From assembly GCA_024305745.1 (NCBI GenBank), contig JAHRBS010000013.1, positions 2,418,001 through 2,482,000 on the forward strand: DNA of 64,000 bases. Reading direction: 5' to 3'. Each line of letters opens with the position of its first letter. The first letter of the stretch is position 1. This document shows positions 12,247-23,550 of the stretch, in pieces. The DNA is from Polyporus tsugae. Its lineage: Eukaryota; Basidiomycota; Agaricomycetes; Polyporales; Polyporaceae. The notes under the pieces are model-generated. The model was not told where the DNA came from. It searched no databases and saw only the letters and a list, made by a program, of their open reading frames with translations. A program made the position numbers and the translations under genes.

Positions 12247-13368
12247 GACGCGTCGAGCGAGGTCAAGCACCGCTGTTGAAAATTCGGGCATTTGGTCCAG
12301 TGGTTAGAGGCAAAATTTGAGGGTATGCCGTCCACGTCGTAAGGTGAAAATCAGAAGCGTAAGGATGAGTCGTGTACAAGGCAGTCAAGTGGCCGATTAG
12401 CTGGGGATTATTCAGAGCGGCAAATGAGGGAGACAACGATTCGTTGGGGAGGGTCCAGCATTCGACCACGGGGGAGAGGCGGTGGTTGAGGGGCGACGAT
12501 GAAGGGGACCAACCCTGCACGAGGGTGAGGAATTCGAAGCGAGTTGCCAGTGCCCGCCTACAAGCCCCACCCCGCTTGAGCCACAGCCGCACAATTCAGA
12601 CCTCAAATATAATCATCCTCGGCTACCGGCCCGATCAGGTACCACACACTTCGACTACAGGCGTTCGACAATGATGGTGTTCGCTCAAGCCTACTCACAC
12701 CGTCACCAGCGGCGACCTGCCAGACTGGCTGGCAGTCACTGTGCCAGAAAAGTGTCAGACTTCGTCGGCTCGTCCCCCACCGACGTCGGTGACGCTCCCG
12801 GTGCTGTGATGGACCGTAGCAAGTGAAACAGTGTATGTACGTACAATCCTCAGCCTCCCTCTCCAGGTACTAGTACGACGCCTAATATCGCCATCCTGAA
12901 TAGAACCTCGCTCTCAGGCTGGGACGCATGACAGTGGAAGACAGGGAGCTATACCTTGTGCGCTTACGCTGCTTTAGGGAAGATACTGGCACCGGCAGAG
13001 TTGTTCGCTTCTGGGCACATGTCTCAGCGTCCGAGGGGGGGCAATGCCACAGGAAGTGCGTCCACAGCATCGTGCATCTCGTTGCCCAGCGGGGTGAGCG
13101 GCGAGCACCGATGTTCTCCACGAGACTTGCTTGCACTTGAGAGATTCATCAGAGTGGCCGGAATCCATTGGTTCTTGTACACCCGCTTTCCTTACCCAGA
13201 GACATGGCCCCAACTTACCATGATTCATGCCTCGATCCTCGGCCCTTGCGATTCTGATGCCGTCCCTTCATTTTCCATTGTGGAGTACCCCAACCCGGTC
13301 AGGACATATCTCTCATGAGCTATGTATATATGAGCGGCAGGTCAGCCGTTTAGTACTCCCAGCGCAGC
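12247..13368. other. Divergent promoter region KHA1 / P450 A
   Basis: No coding exon recognised. It contains the 5' flanks of both neighbours. A tRNA-like A-box at 12285-12300 has no matching B-box and is not called. The right end holds the TATA element of P450 A. Confidence 0.45.
13322..13333 (+). promoter_or_regulatory. TATA element of P450 A
   Basis: TATGTATATATG about 36-47 nt upstream of the P450 A start codon, the expected place for a TATA box with a short 5' UTR. P450 B has a comparable element (TATAAAA). Called by position and sequence only. Confidence 0.5.
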
Positions 13369-15501
13369 ATGGCGACCATCCTCAACATAGCGCCATCTCT
13401 AGCGATCCCGAACATAGTGCTGCTCTTGGTGCCGCTGATCCTTACCCTAGTCCACTTCTATAGGAAATCTTCCGAGTTTGCTGCACGCTCAGCCGGCCGC
13501 CCTTTACCCCCCGGCATCCCTGGTATCCCTGTTTTCGGGAACTTGTTCGACCTTCCCAAAGGTTCACCATGGCTGGGATACAGAGAGCTTTCTAGGAGAT
13601 ACGGTGCGTTGCTCTCATACATACTTGTCCCACCATTGGCCGTCAGTACGCTGAGGTGCCTACTACAGGGAATCTGCTTTACCTGCAAGTTATGGGGCGT
13701 TCCATTCTTCTTATCAACGACCCCAGGGTAGCATCCGATCTCCTAGAAAAGCGGTCCGCGGTCAACTCTTCCCGCCCCGTGTCCACCATAGTGGAGATGT
13801 GAGCATCCCCTCCATGCCATTGTTAGTGTGCTGAGCTGTCGCAGGACGGGCTGGGAATGGAGCATCCCCTTTATGCCTTACGGTCAGTGGTGGCGCCGGC
13901 ACAGGCGCGTCTTCTGGCAGCACTTCCACCCAGGCGTGATTCCCAAGTACCAGGGCGTCCTGGAGCAAGGCGCACACCGATTGCTGTCTCGGCTTCTCGC
14001 GACCCCAGAGAAGTTGGAGGAACATCTCCGCTAGTAAGTCTACGCGTACACTTGTCTCCTTCCGCAGTCTCTTAACCGTATCTGCACTGGCAGCGCGTTG
14101 GGAACGTCAATTTGTAAAGCGGCGCATGGCTTAGACATCGCCGAGCAGGATGACCAACGGATGAAGATCTTCGAGAGGGCGCTCAAGAGCGTCGACGTCC
14201 TTGTCCAGGGCTCGACGGTGCTGGAGTACTTGCCCTTCCTGACCGCCATACCGACGTGGCTTCCAGGAACGGGCTTTCTGCGCCGACTAGCAGAGGATAA
14301 GAAGTACGCGCACATACTGAGAGAGTTGCCTTGGACTCAGGCGAAACAGATGGTAGTACGTATGCTGCACCTTTTCATGTGCCTTTTGCCCATTCTGACC
14401 GCTCAACAAACACTGGCAGACGAGCGGAACGAGTTCGAACTCGATGGCGAGCGCCATCCTGGAGGAAGTATCCCGACTCGACCCCGCGTCTGCTCTGGAG
14501 GAAGAGGGCATAGCGATGAGCGCAACTGCGATGGCTTACGCAGGTGAGAACATTGTGTCCTCATGTCTACCAGGGTCTCGCTCATCGAGCGGCATTGCAG
14601 CTGGCCTGGACACGGTTAGTACACACCTTAATCGGTACCGCCCAAGCTCCCACTGAATTGCAACCTTTACAGCAATATGCCGTGCTCCAAAGCCTCTTCG
14701 TAGCACTTTCTCTCCACCCGGAAGTCCAGCAGAAAGCCAGAGCAGAGCTCGACAGGGTCGTCGGGCCCAATAGGCTCCCATCCTTCGGGGATCGGGATAC
14801 GCTCCCGTACATCAGAGCGGTCGTCAAAGAACTCCTCCGTTGGCACAGTGTTGCTCCGCTTGGCGTTGCCCGCTGCAGCGTGGCGGACGACGAGTACGAG
14901 GGGTACTTCATCCCTGCAGACACAACCATAGTGGTCCACTCGTGGTATGTCTAGGTCTTCGCATTGGTTTCCGACGGGTCCTCTGACGCTGACGCTGAAC
15001 CTAGGGCGATTACGCACGACCCCGAGCGATATCCGGAGCCGGATAGATTTGTGCCCGAACGATTCTTGAAGGATGGCGAGTCGGACCCGAACGCGACCGA
15101 TCCCAGTGACGTTGTCTTCGGATTCGGGCGTCGGTATGTCATCTCGCGTACGCATATACTGTAAGTGAGTGTCAAGATACTGAACTGTCACCAGCATATG
15201 CCCAGGAAGATACTTCGCCGACACGACGTTGTTCATCTTCGTCACATGCGTGCTGCACGTATTCGATATCACCCCTCCTCTGGATGAGGACGGTCGTCCA
15301 ATCAAAATCGAGCCTCAGGGTACAGTCGGGATAATATCGTGAGTCTTCTGGCGGCATGGCTGGAAGGTGTGTCCGTGACGGCTCCGTGTTAACGTTCACC
15401 ACAGATACATGGAAGACTCGAGGTGTACAATTCAACCACGCTCTCCCAGCGCAGAGGAGCTCATACGCCGCGCCGCGATTGAGCTAAGCGCAGGTGTTTG
15501 A
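13369..15501 (+). CDS. Cytochrome P450 monooxygenase A
   Basis: Ten exons: 13369-13603, 13669-13798, 13845-14033, 14094-14355, 14420-14543, 14601-14614, 14673-14944, 15005-15133, 15195-15338 and 15405-15501; 531 residues. It should be a microsomal monooxygenase: a membrane anchor at about residues 8-28, then the proline hinge PLPPGIPGIPVFGN. P450 landmarks are present: WR-rich C helix (PYGQWWRRHRRVFWQ), I helix AGLDT (314-318), ExxR as ELLR (371-374), FVPERF (424-429) and the haem loop FGFGRRICPG with Cys454. The I helix has Gln, not Thr, after AGLDT. Sequence resembles the large Agaricomycete clade often labelled O-methylsterigmatocystin oxidoreductase-like; the substrate cannot be told. Exon pattern is shared with P450 B and C downstream. 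Confidence 0.93.
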
Positions 15502-16324
15502 GGAACCACTGGCCGCAACGTTGCTACGTCCTTATGATGCCTTCGCACTGTGACCGTCTATTTCCGATGACCAATGTCATCATTGCATGGCCATAGGACA
15601 ACGTTCAGCGTGAAGTCTCTGAACCAGCGTTCAGACCAACCCAACTCCTCGAATGTACATATCGTAAACCATCGCACGTCGAGGCATCAATTTGGATTAG
15701 AATTAATTGGACATCCGTTCTATTTGAGTGCCGTGTCCTCTCCGTTGGAATTATCGGCGCATGCTGAGTATCACCTGCCCAATATGCGACCTCTAAGCAA
15801 AAACGCCATGATGATTTGCCTTCGTTCGTGCACTTGTCGTGCATTTCTACCCTACACTGTAGATCTGTCGTCAACATTCGTTCATCTATCTCCAGTGCTC
15901 TCACCAAGTCAGCCAGCTAGGCTATCACCAGGTTTTAACATTTTGTCACTTCGGACTGTTGTACTTCACACTAGTACTATCCTCGTTGATCCTCGTTGAC
16001 CTTGTACTGTGATCCATGACATTCCCATTCAACTTTCCTTTCCTTTTGGTGCTACCGTACATGCCAACGTATCTAGTAGGTGTACAGTACGAAACAGTAT
16101 AAAGATACCCCCCTGAACATCATGAACAGTCCGTCGGAGAGTGGCTCGCAAGAGCGTAGATGAAGTCAGGTGCCATCAAGCCAGTCGTCGCATGCGGAAT
16201 GTGCTTGATATGAGGGGTACAGTGTAGCAATCTAGTGAAGTCAGATTGGACTGGCGGTCTCTTCAAAGACTTGCCAGCCATGGGATAAATTAACCCCCAG
16301 CTTTGCCCACCGAGGTCGCTGTCG
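15502..16324. other. Intergenic, nothing recognised
   Basis: AT-richer spacer after P450 A. Open frames here are short and resemble no family. No repeat or RNA gene was identified. Confidence 0.4.
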
Positions 16325-16552
16325 TTGGTCGAGTTGCGGTCTATGCTTGACTCGCTTCCACGCCAAGTCCTCGACGAGATATGTCGTGCTCTGTGTCCGG
16401 TTCCATATCGGTGCATCGGACTAGACACCCTCGCATCCTTGGCGCGAACTTCTCGACTCCTTGAATTCATGAAATCAGTAATCAGTGTCTTCTGCCAGCG
16501 CAGGATCCCCGAATTCTCCGTTCTAATCTACACTCTACCAGAAGACTTGTGA
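16325..16552 (+). pseudogene. F-box domain remnant
   Basis: The plus-strand frame at 16350-16460 reads LDSLPRQVLDEICRALCPVP and then LDTLASLARTSRLLEF, the pattern of an F-box motif (LPxxxLxxI...L..L..L..tcr.l) as found at the start of many Agaricomycete F-box proteins. The frame stops at 16552 and nothing after it looks like the usual leucine-rich body, so this is probably a truncated or decayed gene. A short functional protein cannot be excluded. Confidence 0.45.
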
Positions 16553-16816
16553 CTAGAAAACCTTTTCGAAGTGACCCAGGATGGTTTCTCACTCTCTGGG
16601 ACGCAAGTGGTACGTCAAGAGTTATATCATGCAGCGTATTTCCCCCCGGGTAGAGCAACTTGATGGGGACTCTCCTCGAGCGAGTTCAGAAGCGCTCTTG
16701 GAACATCACGTGGGTGGGCAGGAATTTCTTGGGCGCTAGTCTGCACCGACAGTCCCTGGTCCTCCGAGTCTCTGCCCCGTCTGGAGTCCCGTCTTTCCCT
16801 CTCCTCTCTACACATT

Positions 16817-18363
16817 ATGCTCTCGAAATTCAAAGAGAAGAAGGCCCCGTCGAGCAAGGCAGCCCTTACCAAAGTAAAAGTCAAGAGCAAGACCCCTCTT
16901 CAACCTACGAAGCTGCAGGAACGGGCTGCAAGTTCTACGGACGAGTCGGACGAAGACGTTGAGGGGTTGGACGAGGAGGATGAGCTCGCATCTGGGTCTG
17001 CGGAGGATGACGAATGGCAGGACATGAGCGACGGTGAGGGCGACTCAGATGAAGATGATGAAGATGTGGACGAAGACGGGATGGAGAGGCTGATGAAGGC
17101 GCTTGGGGAAGATGGCTTGGACGACTTCGCGCAAGAGCAGCTGCGCGCGCTGGAGGAGGGGGATGATGAGGACGAAGATGAAGAGGAGATCGAGGGGGAA
17201 GACGAGGACGAGGAAGCCGAGGAAGCAGCGTCTGGCGAGGAAGAGAATGGTCAAGATTCAGAAGAGGACGACGACGACGACGAGGAAGATGAGGCGAACG
17301 AGGCAGGTCCCAGCGAAGTCCCTATTCCTGTGGACGAGCTCTCGGATGAAGAGATGCTGGACGAGGATGCTATGCCTCGACAAAAGGTTGAGATTGACAA
17401 CAAGGTGCGGTCCAATCCACACACCCCGCGCTGCACCGTCTCACAACGTCGTTTGGTAGATCGCTATGGAGCGCATACGCGCAACAATCGCGCTCGACTC
17501 CTCACTACCATGGACAGAGACGCTGACGGTCACCTACCCCGAGACCATCGACGTTGACGTTGAGGATGACCTCAACCGCGAGCTCGCATTGTACGTCCAT
17601 CCTGCCCTCACCGCCTTTCGTCTCCCTCTAATCCTGCCCTCTTCACGCGCACACAGCTACAAACAGGCCATGCACAGCGCACAAACCGCGCGCTCGCTCG
17701 CACAAAAAGCCAACTTCCCCTTCACCCGCCCCACCGACTACTTCGCCGAGATGGTCAAGAGCGACTCGCACATGGAACGCATCCGCCAACGCCTGCTCGA
17801 TGAGGGCGCAGGCATGAAGCGCGCCGAAGACAAGCGCAAGGAGCGCGAGGGCAAGAAGTTTGGCAAGCAGGTGCAGCTCGAGAAGATCAAGGAGCGGCAG
17901 CAGAACAAGAAAGCGGTCGAGGAGCGCCTCAAGGGTCTCAAGCGCAGTAAGCCTCATTCCTCATCTCTCGTCTTTGGAGAACGCCCGTTCCTGATTAAAC
18001 CTGTCATATCGCGCAGAACGAAAGGACGCGCTAGACGGCGGCGCAGGCGACGGCGAGGACTTCGACGTCGCGGTCGAGGACGCGATCGCCGACCGCCCCT
18101 CCAAGCGCGCGAAGGGCCCGAACGGCAAGTCCAAGCTGCCGCGCGGCGCGCGCGACAAGAAGTTTGGCTTCGGCGGCGCAGGCCGGCGGTCAAAACAGAA
18201 CACGAAAGACTCGACGGACTCTTTCGTCCAGCGCGGCGGGCCCGGCGGCAAGGGCAAGGGTGGCGGCAGAGGTGAAAAGGGCGGACCGGGAAAGGGGGGC
18301 AAGAGTGCGCCTCCGAAGCGTCCGGGGAAGGGCAGACGGATGGCACAGCGGAGCCGGTCTTAG
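16817..18363 (+). CDS. EBP2: rRNA-processing protein EBP2
   Basis: Four exons: 16817-17404, 17460-17590, 17657-17946 and 18017-18363; 451 residues, close to the yeast length. EBP2 acts in the nucleolus in 27S pre-rRNA processing and 60S subunit assembly. Residues 1-195 are strongly acidic (long Asp/Glu runs). The conserved core follows: RIRATIALDSSLPWTETLTV, ELAFYKQAMHSAQTARSLAQ, then the signature PFTRPTDYFAEMVKSDSHME and a basic coiled-coil (KFGKQVQLEKIKERQQNKKA). The C-terminus is Lys/Arg/Gly-rich, with DKKFGFGG and a GGKGKGGGRGEKGG tract. The acceptor at 17656 gives ELAFYKQ, matching the family, and all phases agree. Confidence 0.95.
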
Positions 18364-19262
18364 CGCGATTGGCGGAAGCTGTTTCGCGTGTCGGTATGTC
18401 GCGCACCGTGATTCGTCATGTATGTTCTGTTGCTCCTGGATGGCGTTTTGTGTTTGGGAAGCAGTGTATTGGCCATCCAAGATGCTCTATCATGATGGAT
18501 TGCCGGTCAGGGCAGACCTGCCTATAACCCGTCCCTCTTAGCACGCAGTCCGACCGGTTACTTGCAAGCCAAAGTTCGCGCAGCCCATGGCGAGTTATGC
18601 TGCGAACGCCGAGTCCTTCAGAACGCACCCGAACAAGACGACCGTCAGATATCGGTGATATTGGAGTTGGTATCATCTAACAGTAGGTGTCGTACTGGTA
18701 CAATGGAGACGCAGAGTCAGTAGCGGTACCCTGGGGTATCCTCCAATTTCAAGATCCGCTGGAAGGTAGCATAAACACAACCAGGTCATCGAGAAGTCTG
18801 AGACAGTATTGTCCACCTAGCAATGTTAGGCAACCACATTCATGCAATGCAGCAACACTGCACCAGACTGCAAACCCAACCCTCAAACCACGTTGGAAGG
18901 TTTCAGGTCCATCGGCTCGTCGTCGTCTCGCAACGTGCGCAATGTCTGCGGTCAAAGAAGACAGGAGATTCGTCAGCTTGGTGTTCTGGTATCCCGAATC
19001 CCGTGCTTGGAGAAACATGTGCACGTAGAAGGGTGAACTGAACGCACCGTTCGGGTGTATCGAGGGCTTGTGCTAGCTGCGCGGTTGACGTGTGGGGGGT
19101 AGTCCGTCAAGTCCGTCGCGACGTCGCTCTGGTCGGACGCAACCGTCCGCTGGTGGAAGGACGCCTGCCGGCCGCTCTGCTGGTCGTAGGTGCTGCTGCC
19201 ACTGCCCGTGGTCGTGCTACGCGAGCCGTACGCAGCGTATACGCTCCGCTGGCTGCGGTGGT
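18364..19262. other. Convergent 3' flanks of EBP2 and the DUF6534 gene
   Basis: No separate gene recognised. A minus-strand frame at 19323-18973 (TVEFVDEPLYPPAALDHRSQ onward, Ser/Thr-rich) may be an alternative C-terminal exon of the DUF6534 gene, entered through acceptor TTCGGTACAG. Confidence 0.4.
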
Positions 19263-21483
19263 CTAATGCAGCCGGGGGGTACAGGGGCTCATCGACGAAC
19301 TCGACGGTCTGTACCGAACCCATGTCAAGGCACACCGCGGAGTTGAGAAGTTGATGGATGAATGGGATTCGGGTTCGGAAATGGGGCGGCGATCCATAGA
19401 GGTATCATCGTGATTTTGGCCATCGACAGCGAGAGGAAGGACGCGGAGAGTAGGAAAATCAGCAACCTCGCTCGCGTAGTTGGATGTTCGTGCAAGGCCA
19501 GGGCACGCCTGGATGTGAACATACCGAGATCTCATGTCCTTCGGACAAGGGCGGTGCCTTGCCGACCAGCCTGCTTGCCCTTCCGGAGCTCGAGAAGTCT
19601 GTTGGCGGCTTCGTCTGGTCGAACTGGTGGTCCCTGATGATTTCCCGGAAGCCAACCCTGGCGTTGAGCCTGTGGTACTGTAGCATCAGCGGGGGAACGA
19701 GGGGCCATTAGTCCGAGACGGCTCACGTAGCCAGCATGGAGATGGTATAGACTGCAAATTCGTTCAAAACGTGTTTGGCCAGGCGCGATCGTCAAGGGTA
19801 GATACGCACCCTTAGACAGTATGGTGTGGAACGCGAGCCAGACAAAGGTGTGCGGGAAGATTAATTTCTGGAGCTACGTCAGGGACACGGACGAAGGCAA
19901 GTCGTGTCAACTACTCACCGTGAGGAGGGTCAGTACCTGAACCCAACTTAAAAATGCTTTTCAGAACTTGACTTGCTCGTATTTTGAACTGGAGCACTTA
20001 CGCCGCAATCGCGCCTCGGTTGACCAAGAACACGATGATGCGATTCAGCATGACGTTCGTCCTAGATCATCGATGAACGAATCAATATATCCACAGGCAC
20101 AAAATGGTGTATAGGGAACGTACCTGCGAGGAACGCCGGCCTTCTCGCTCCACAAATACCAGCATAGCACGACGGTGATTCCGATGTCGACCACATTACC
20201 CATTACCCAATTGGCGACGAGAGGGGGCTGTTAATTCCGATTGATTTCGTCGCACGATATAACCGCAGAAAGTCAAGCATACGTACAATAACTTCAGGGG
20301 AAGCAGTCTCCGACCAAGTGGTGTAATGTTGGCTATGAAGACATGTGAAGTCATGGCACAGAATGTGGATGTCAAGCTGTAGACCTACATTCTAGTGAAT
20401 ATTACTGTGACGAAGTAAGCACCCAGGATATTTGCCTTTACCAGTGGACAACGTACCAATGAGACTCGCTTGAGGAGATCCGAGCCGTCAGCTTTTGTGC
20501 ATCGTTCCATGCTGTCGGGCAGACTCACCATATGATGCAACAGCGAAAAGACCCTGTTGAGACTGTCAGCTATTCGTCGCTTGGATACAGTGGAAGAAAT
20601 TGACATACGAAGAATACGGGGATGTACCACAGATGGGGGCGGACTTGAATGCCGACGGCTCAGAGACCGACACCTAACCAATAGTACAACAAGGACTCAC
20701 GATGGTGCATCCGCAGGATGAAGAAGCTATCGTGGTCCAATCAGTTTTGAAAATAGCCGGGAGTAGAAGTATAAACCGTACATCTGCACGATAAGCACTA
20801 CGGTGTACTGGTAAATGACAAACTCAGGTTAATACCTTGCCACTGCCAGAACTTCGAACTCAGCCAGGACTCAGCACTTACGGTGACAAGAAGTTCGACC
20901 TGAATGTCATGGCAATTTATTATTAGGTCAGACCACCAAACATCACTTAACGACGGACCTGCACACTCCTGCACATCAACGTCATGTCAGTCGATGTGTC
21001 ACAACCGTCGAGTCAAGCAGCCTCACCAAACCTCCTGGTCAAGTGCAGCAGTGTTCGTGAAGTTCGAAATGAAATAAAAAAATGCTGCATGCGAGTTAAG
21101 AACCATTGTCAACGCGTCCAGGGCCCTGTGCGGCAGAGTTAATGAGAGCCGAGATGTCCAAAAATTGCTTGTACCATAGGACGCCAACCTGATACCAGCG
21201 GTCAGACCGGTAAGACGGGAGGCTGCGACGAGAAGAAAAGAACGTACAGTCACTTTGAGTATCAGCTTGTCCTTCGGAAACTGCTCGAAGTAGTAGAGCG
21301 TTTGAAAAACCGTGAAACCGAAAAGGCTATGGGTGAGGGGAAACGTCAAAGAATATTGGATTTTTTTCCATGAGGGAGGGCTTACACAGCGGCAAGAATG
21401 ATAGAGATCAAGTACACACCGTACGTGCTCCCGAGCTGAACGGGGGGAGACGCACCGGCAAAGGTGATTATGGAGGAGGCCAT
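19263..21483 (-). CDS. DUF6534 seven-helix membrane protein
   Basis: Start ATG at 21483. The model needs about 20 exons, several of only 10-26 nt. The first are 21483-21386, 21326-21248, 21188-21169 and 21125-21027. Family landmarks appear in order: GSTYGVYLISIILAAV and LFGFTVFQTLYYFEQFPKDK (helix 1), ALDALTMVLNSHAAFFYFIS, VELLVT-YTVVLIVQ-IFFILRMHH, RPHLWYIPVFF-GLFAVASYG, QHYTTWSETASPEVI, ANWVMGNVVDIGITVVLCWY, MLNRIIVFLVNRGAIAA, LIFPHTFVWLAFHTILSK and YTISMLATLNARVGFRE. DUF6534 proteins are abundant in Agaricomycetes, look like seven-transmembrane receptors, and have no proven ligand. The intron after VGVLWYK has a GC donor and is 43 nt. The C-terminal exon is uncertain: the frame either stops at 19263 or splices to another ending near 18973. 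Confidence 0.82.
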
Positions 21484-22513
21484 GGTGCGACTGCAGTACT
21501 GGGTTGGGCAGCACCGTCTAGCCTCTAGGACGAGTTGAACATATACTACGGGCCTAAGACTTGATGGGTTGATCAGAAGACGAACTGCGGTGTTATGAGG
21601 GGTCTCAGCGGACAAAAATCTTTCAGTTTTGAGTTTTGATCTGGACCTCGATATCTTTGGAAGTTTGATGTCAGGTTTGGATCTTTGATTTCAGTTTCGG
21701 TTTTCCACTTCAATATCGGTAGCAGGCGCCTACCATTTGGTCACTGGGCCCGCCGCATCCCGCCGATCCCGCCCACCATCCGATCCAGGAATGTGTCACT
21801 GTGGCTTTTCTCTGTATGCGCCACCCATAAGTATTCATATTCTCTGTAGTGCTGCTTGTATATGTCAATATCAATTGGCCATGCAATCTGAGTGGTGCTA
21901 ACTACAACTGGAACACCGTACGAGGGATGCGCACGGCGCCGCGGCACGACAGCCCACTAGTACTGATCATGACAGTACCACACATGGGCCTGATCCATCT
22001 TGTGTATGCTAAGATCCTGTGGCACCTTCCCCTGAATCAGCGGTTCTACTTAGTACCGGTGGGCCCTGGGGTACAAAACCATTACTTACAGGTGATAAGT
22101 AGAACTCGGAGAACTGTCCATGTGTCACTGATGGCAGGTCTCCCTTGCGGGTACAGTAGGCTGTCGCAGATATTGCCATCGCTTCTCTCTGAGGGAAAGT
22201 ACCGATAGGGGATACTAGACTTGCAGATCATCCTGGGGGACGGGCATAGCGGAGTTGCGTTCTTGATTATTAGTATTAAATCCGCCGCGCAGCTAGACCC
22301 GAGACGGAGTTACAGTAGATGGTCGTCAGAAGCAAGAAGTTGGACAGCGCTTGCCAGCCTCTCAGTACATTCTCAATTTCTCATCCAATCGCGCATTTTC
22401 ACACGCTCCGGCACTGCTTCGACGACGTTCTCGACGGTCCTGCTCCACTGTCAGTGTCGACGCCTGGTCGACGCCAGCACCCACAACCCCAGCTCACCAT
22501 CCCTGCAGTCCCC
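21484..22513. other. Divergent promoter region, nothing coding
   Basis: Holds the 5' flanks of the DUF6534 gene and the small KR-rich gene. A short imperfect inverted repeat (GTTCTACTTA near 22043 against TAAGTAGAAC near 22099) is the only structure noticed. Confidence 0.4.
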
Positions 22514-23225
22514 ATGTCTTCCTCCTCAACACCAGTGCCATCCAGCGGGTACGCGTCTCCTGCACCATTGTCCACTACTCCTGCTCCCCCGAAACCTAAC
22601 AACGCTGCCTCCAAACCCAAACCGGTCAATGTGTTTTCTAACGACGGTTCGTTCCTAGAACGCTTTCAGCGACTGAAGAAGGTCCGTCGTTCTCCTCTGC
22701 TCTGACAGCTTCGAGCTACTCACAGCATAACCGTGAACCCGCAGGAGGAGGATGAGAAGAAGAAGTCGGAAGACACTATCGCTAAGTACGTGCCTTTCCC
22801 CATCCCCCCCTCACCTTCCTCTACGCATATACTCACCTCATCTTCCTCCGCGCATATACTCACCTCACCTTCCTCCGCGAATATATTGACCTCACACTCC
22901 TTCCTATGCAGGAAGCGTGAATTCGACAACCGCTTCGTAAGTCTGTCTGTGCCTGTTGCGTTATTTGGATCTCACCCTCCCCCCACAGAAAAAGCGGGGC
23001 AAGCGCCCTTCTCCTGACTCCTCCAGCTCAACCCCTGCCACAGAGAACCCGGCCAAGAAAGTTAAGGTCGAGGAGCCGTTGAGTGAGTTCCAATCTTCTT
23101 GATATGCGACGCATATATTTGGGGGTATTGAACGTGCACAAGCCCAATATCAGAAGGAGCTTCAGAACTATGCCGACCGGAGCTTGAAGGATAGTGGTAT
23201 CGGGGTGAGGCCCCTCGTCAAGTAA
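22514..23225 (+). CDS. Small KR-rich protein, probably nuclear, unknown
   Basis: Five exons: 22514-22681, 22745-22785, 22912-22936, 22989-23082 and 23143-23225; 136 residues. The N-terminus is Ser/Pro/Ala low complexity; the conserved-looking core starts at NVFSNDGSFLERFQRLKK and continues EEDEKKKSEDTIAKKREFDN then RFKKRGKRPSPDSS, a charged helix followed by a basic, nuclear-localisation-like stretch; the end is YADRSLKDSGIGVRPLVK. All junctions keep phase, and the second acceptor (CCGCAG at 22744) is required because the nearer CAG leads to a stop. I do not recognise the family with certainty. An in-frame upstream ATG at 22319 would add 65 residues of unlikely sequence. The intron at 22786-22911 contains direct repeats. 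Confidence 0.65.
22820..22895 (+). repeat. Tandem repeat inside intron
   Basis: Three diverged copies of about 27 nt (core CTTCCTCYGCGCATATACTCACCTCA) in the second intron of the small KR-rich gene. Each unit contains an ATAT-rich motif also seen in other introns of the window. Confidence 0.75.
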
Positions 23226-23550
23226 GCAGTCCGTTGAACGTGCCGTACGCTTCCTGTATGTACGTGTGTTTTTAGTATTGCATCCTTGTTGAACTCCGTT
23301 GGCTGATGGGCTTTCGTCTCACAGTTTTATGGACGGTTCTTTTCTCTGTTGATAGGGGTTACCCACGTGCTCCGTACTTAACTGGTCGAACCAATGCATT
23401 CCCGTAACTGCTCCCATACGCGCAAACTCGACATTGCATCCATTTCCATTCACACACTACCCATTTCTCATCATAAACTCAGTTCCGCGAACTTGCAACC
23501 GGGACCTTATCTACATTCACGCGCAGTGAGACTCCCACAGTTTATTTTGG
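23226..23550. other. Convergent 3' flanks
   Basis: Short spacer between the 3' ends of the KR-rich gene and the Artemis-like gene; nothing recognised. Confidence 0.5.

Noticed and set aside
12280..12350. tRNA-like A-box (TGGTCCAGTGG)
   Set aside because: No B-box at the right distance and no acceptor-stem pairing; cannot fold into a cloverleaf.
22040..22110. Short inverted repeat GTTCTACTTA/TAAGTAGAAC
   Set aside because: Ten-base arms over 60 nt are expected by chance at this scale and no other signal supports a function.
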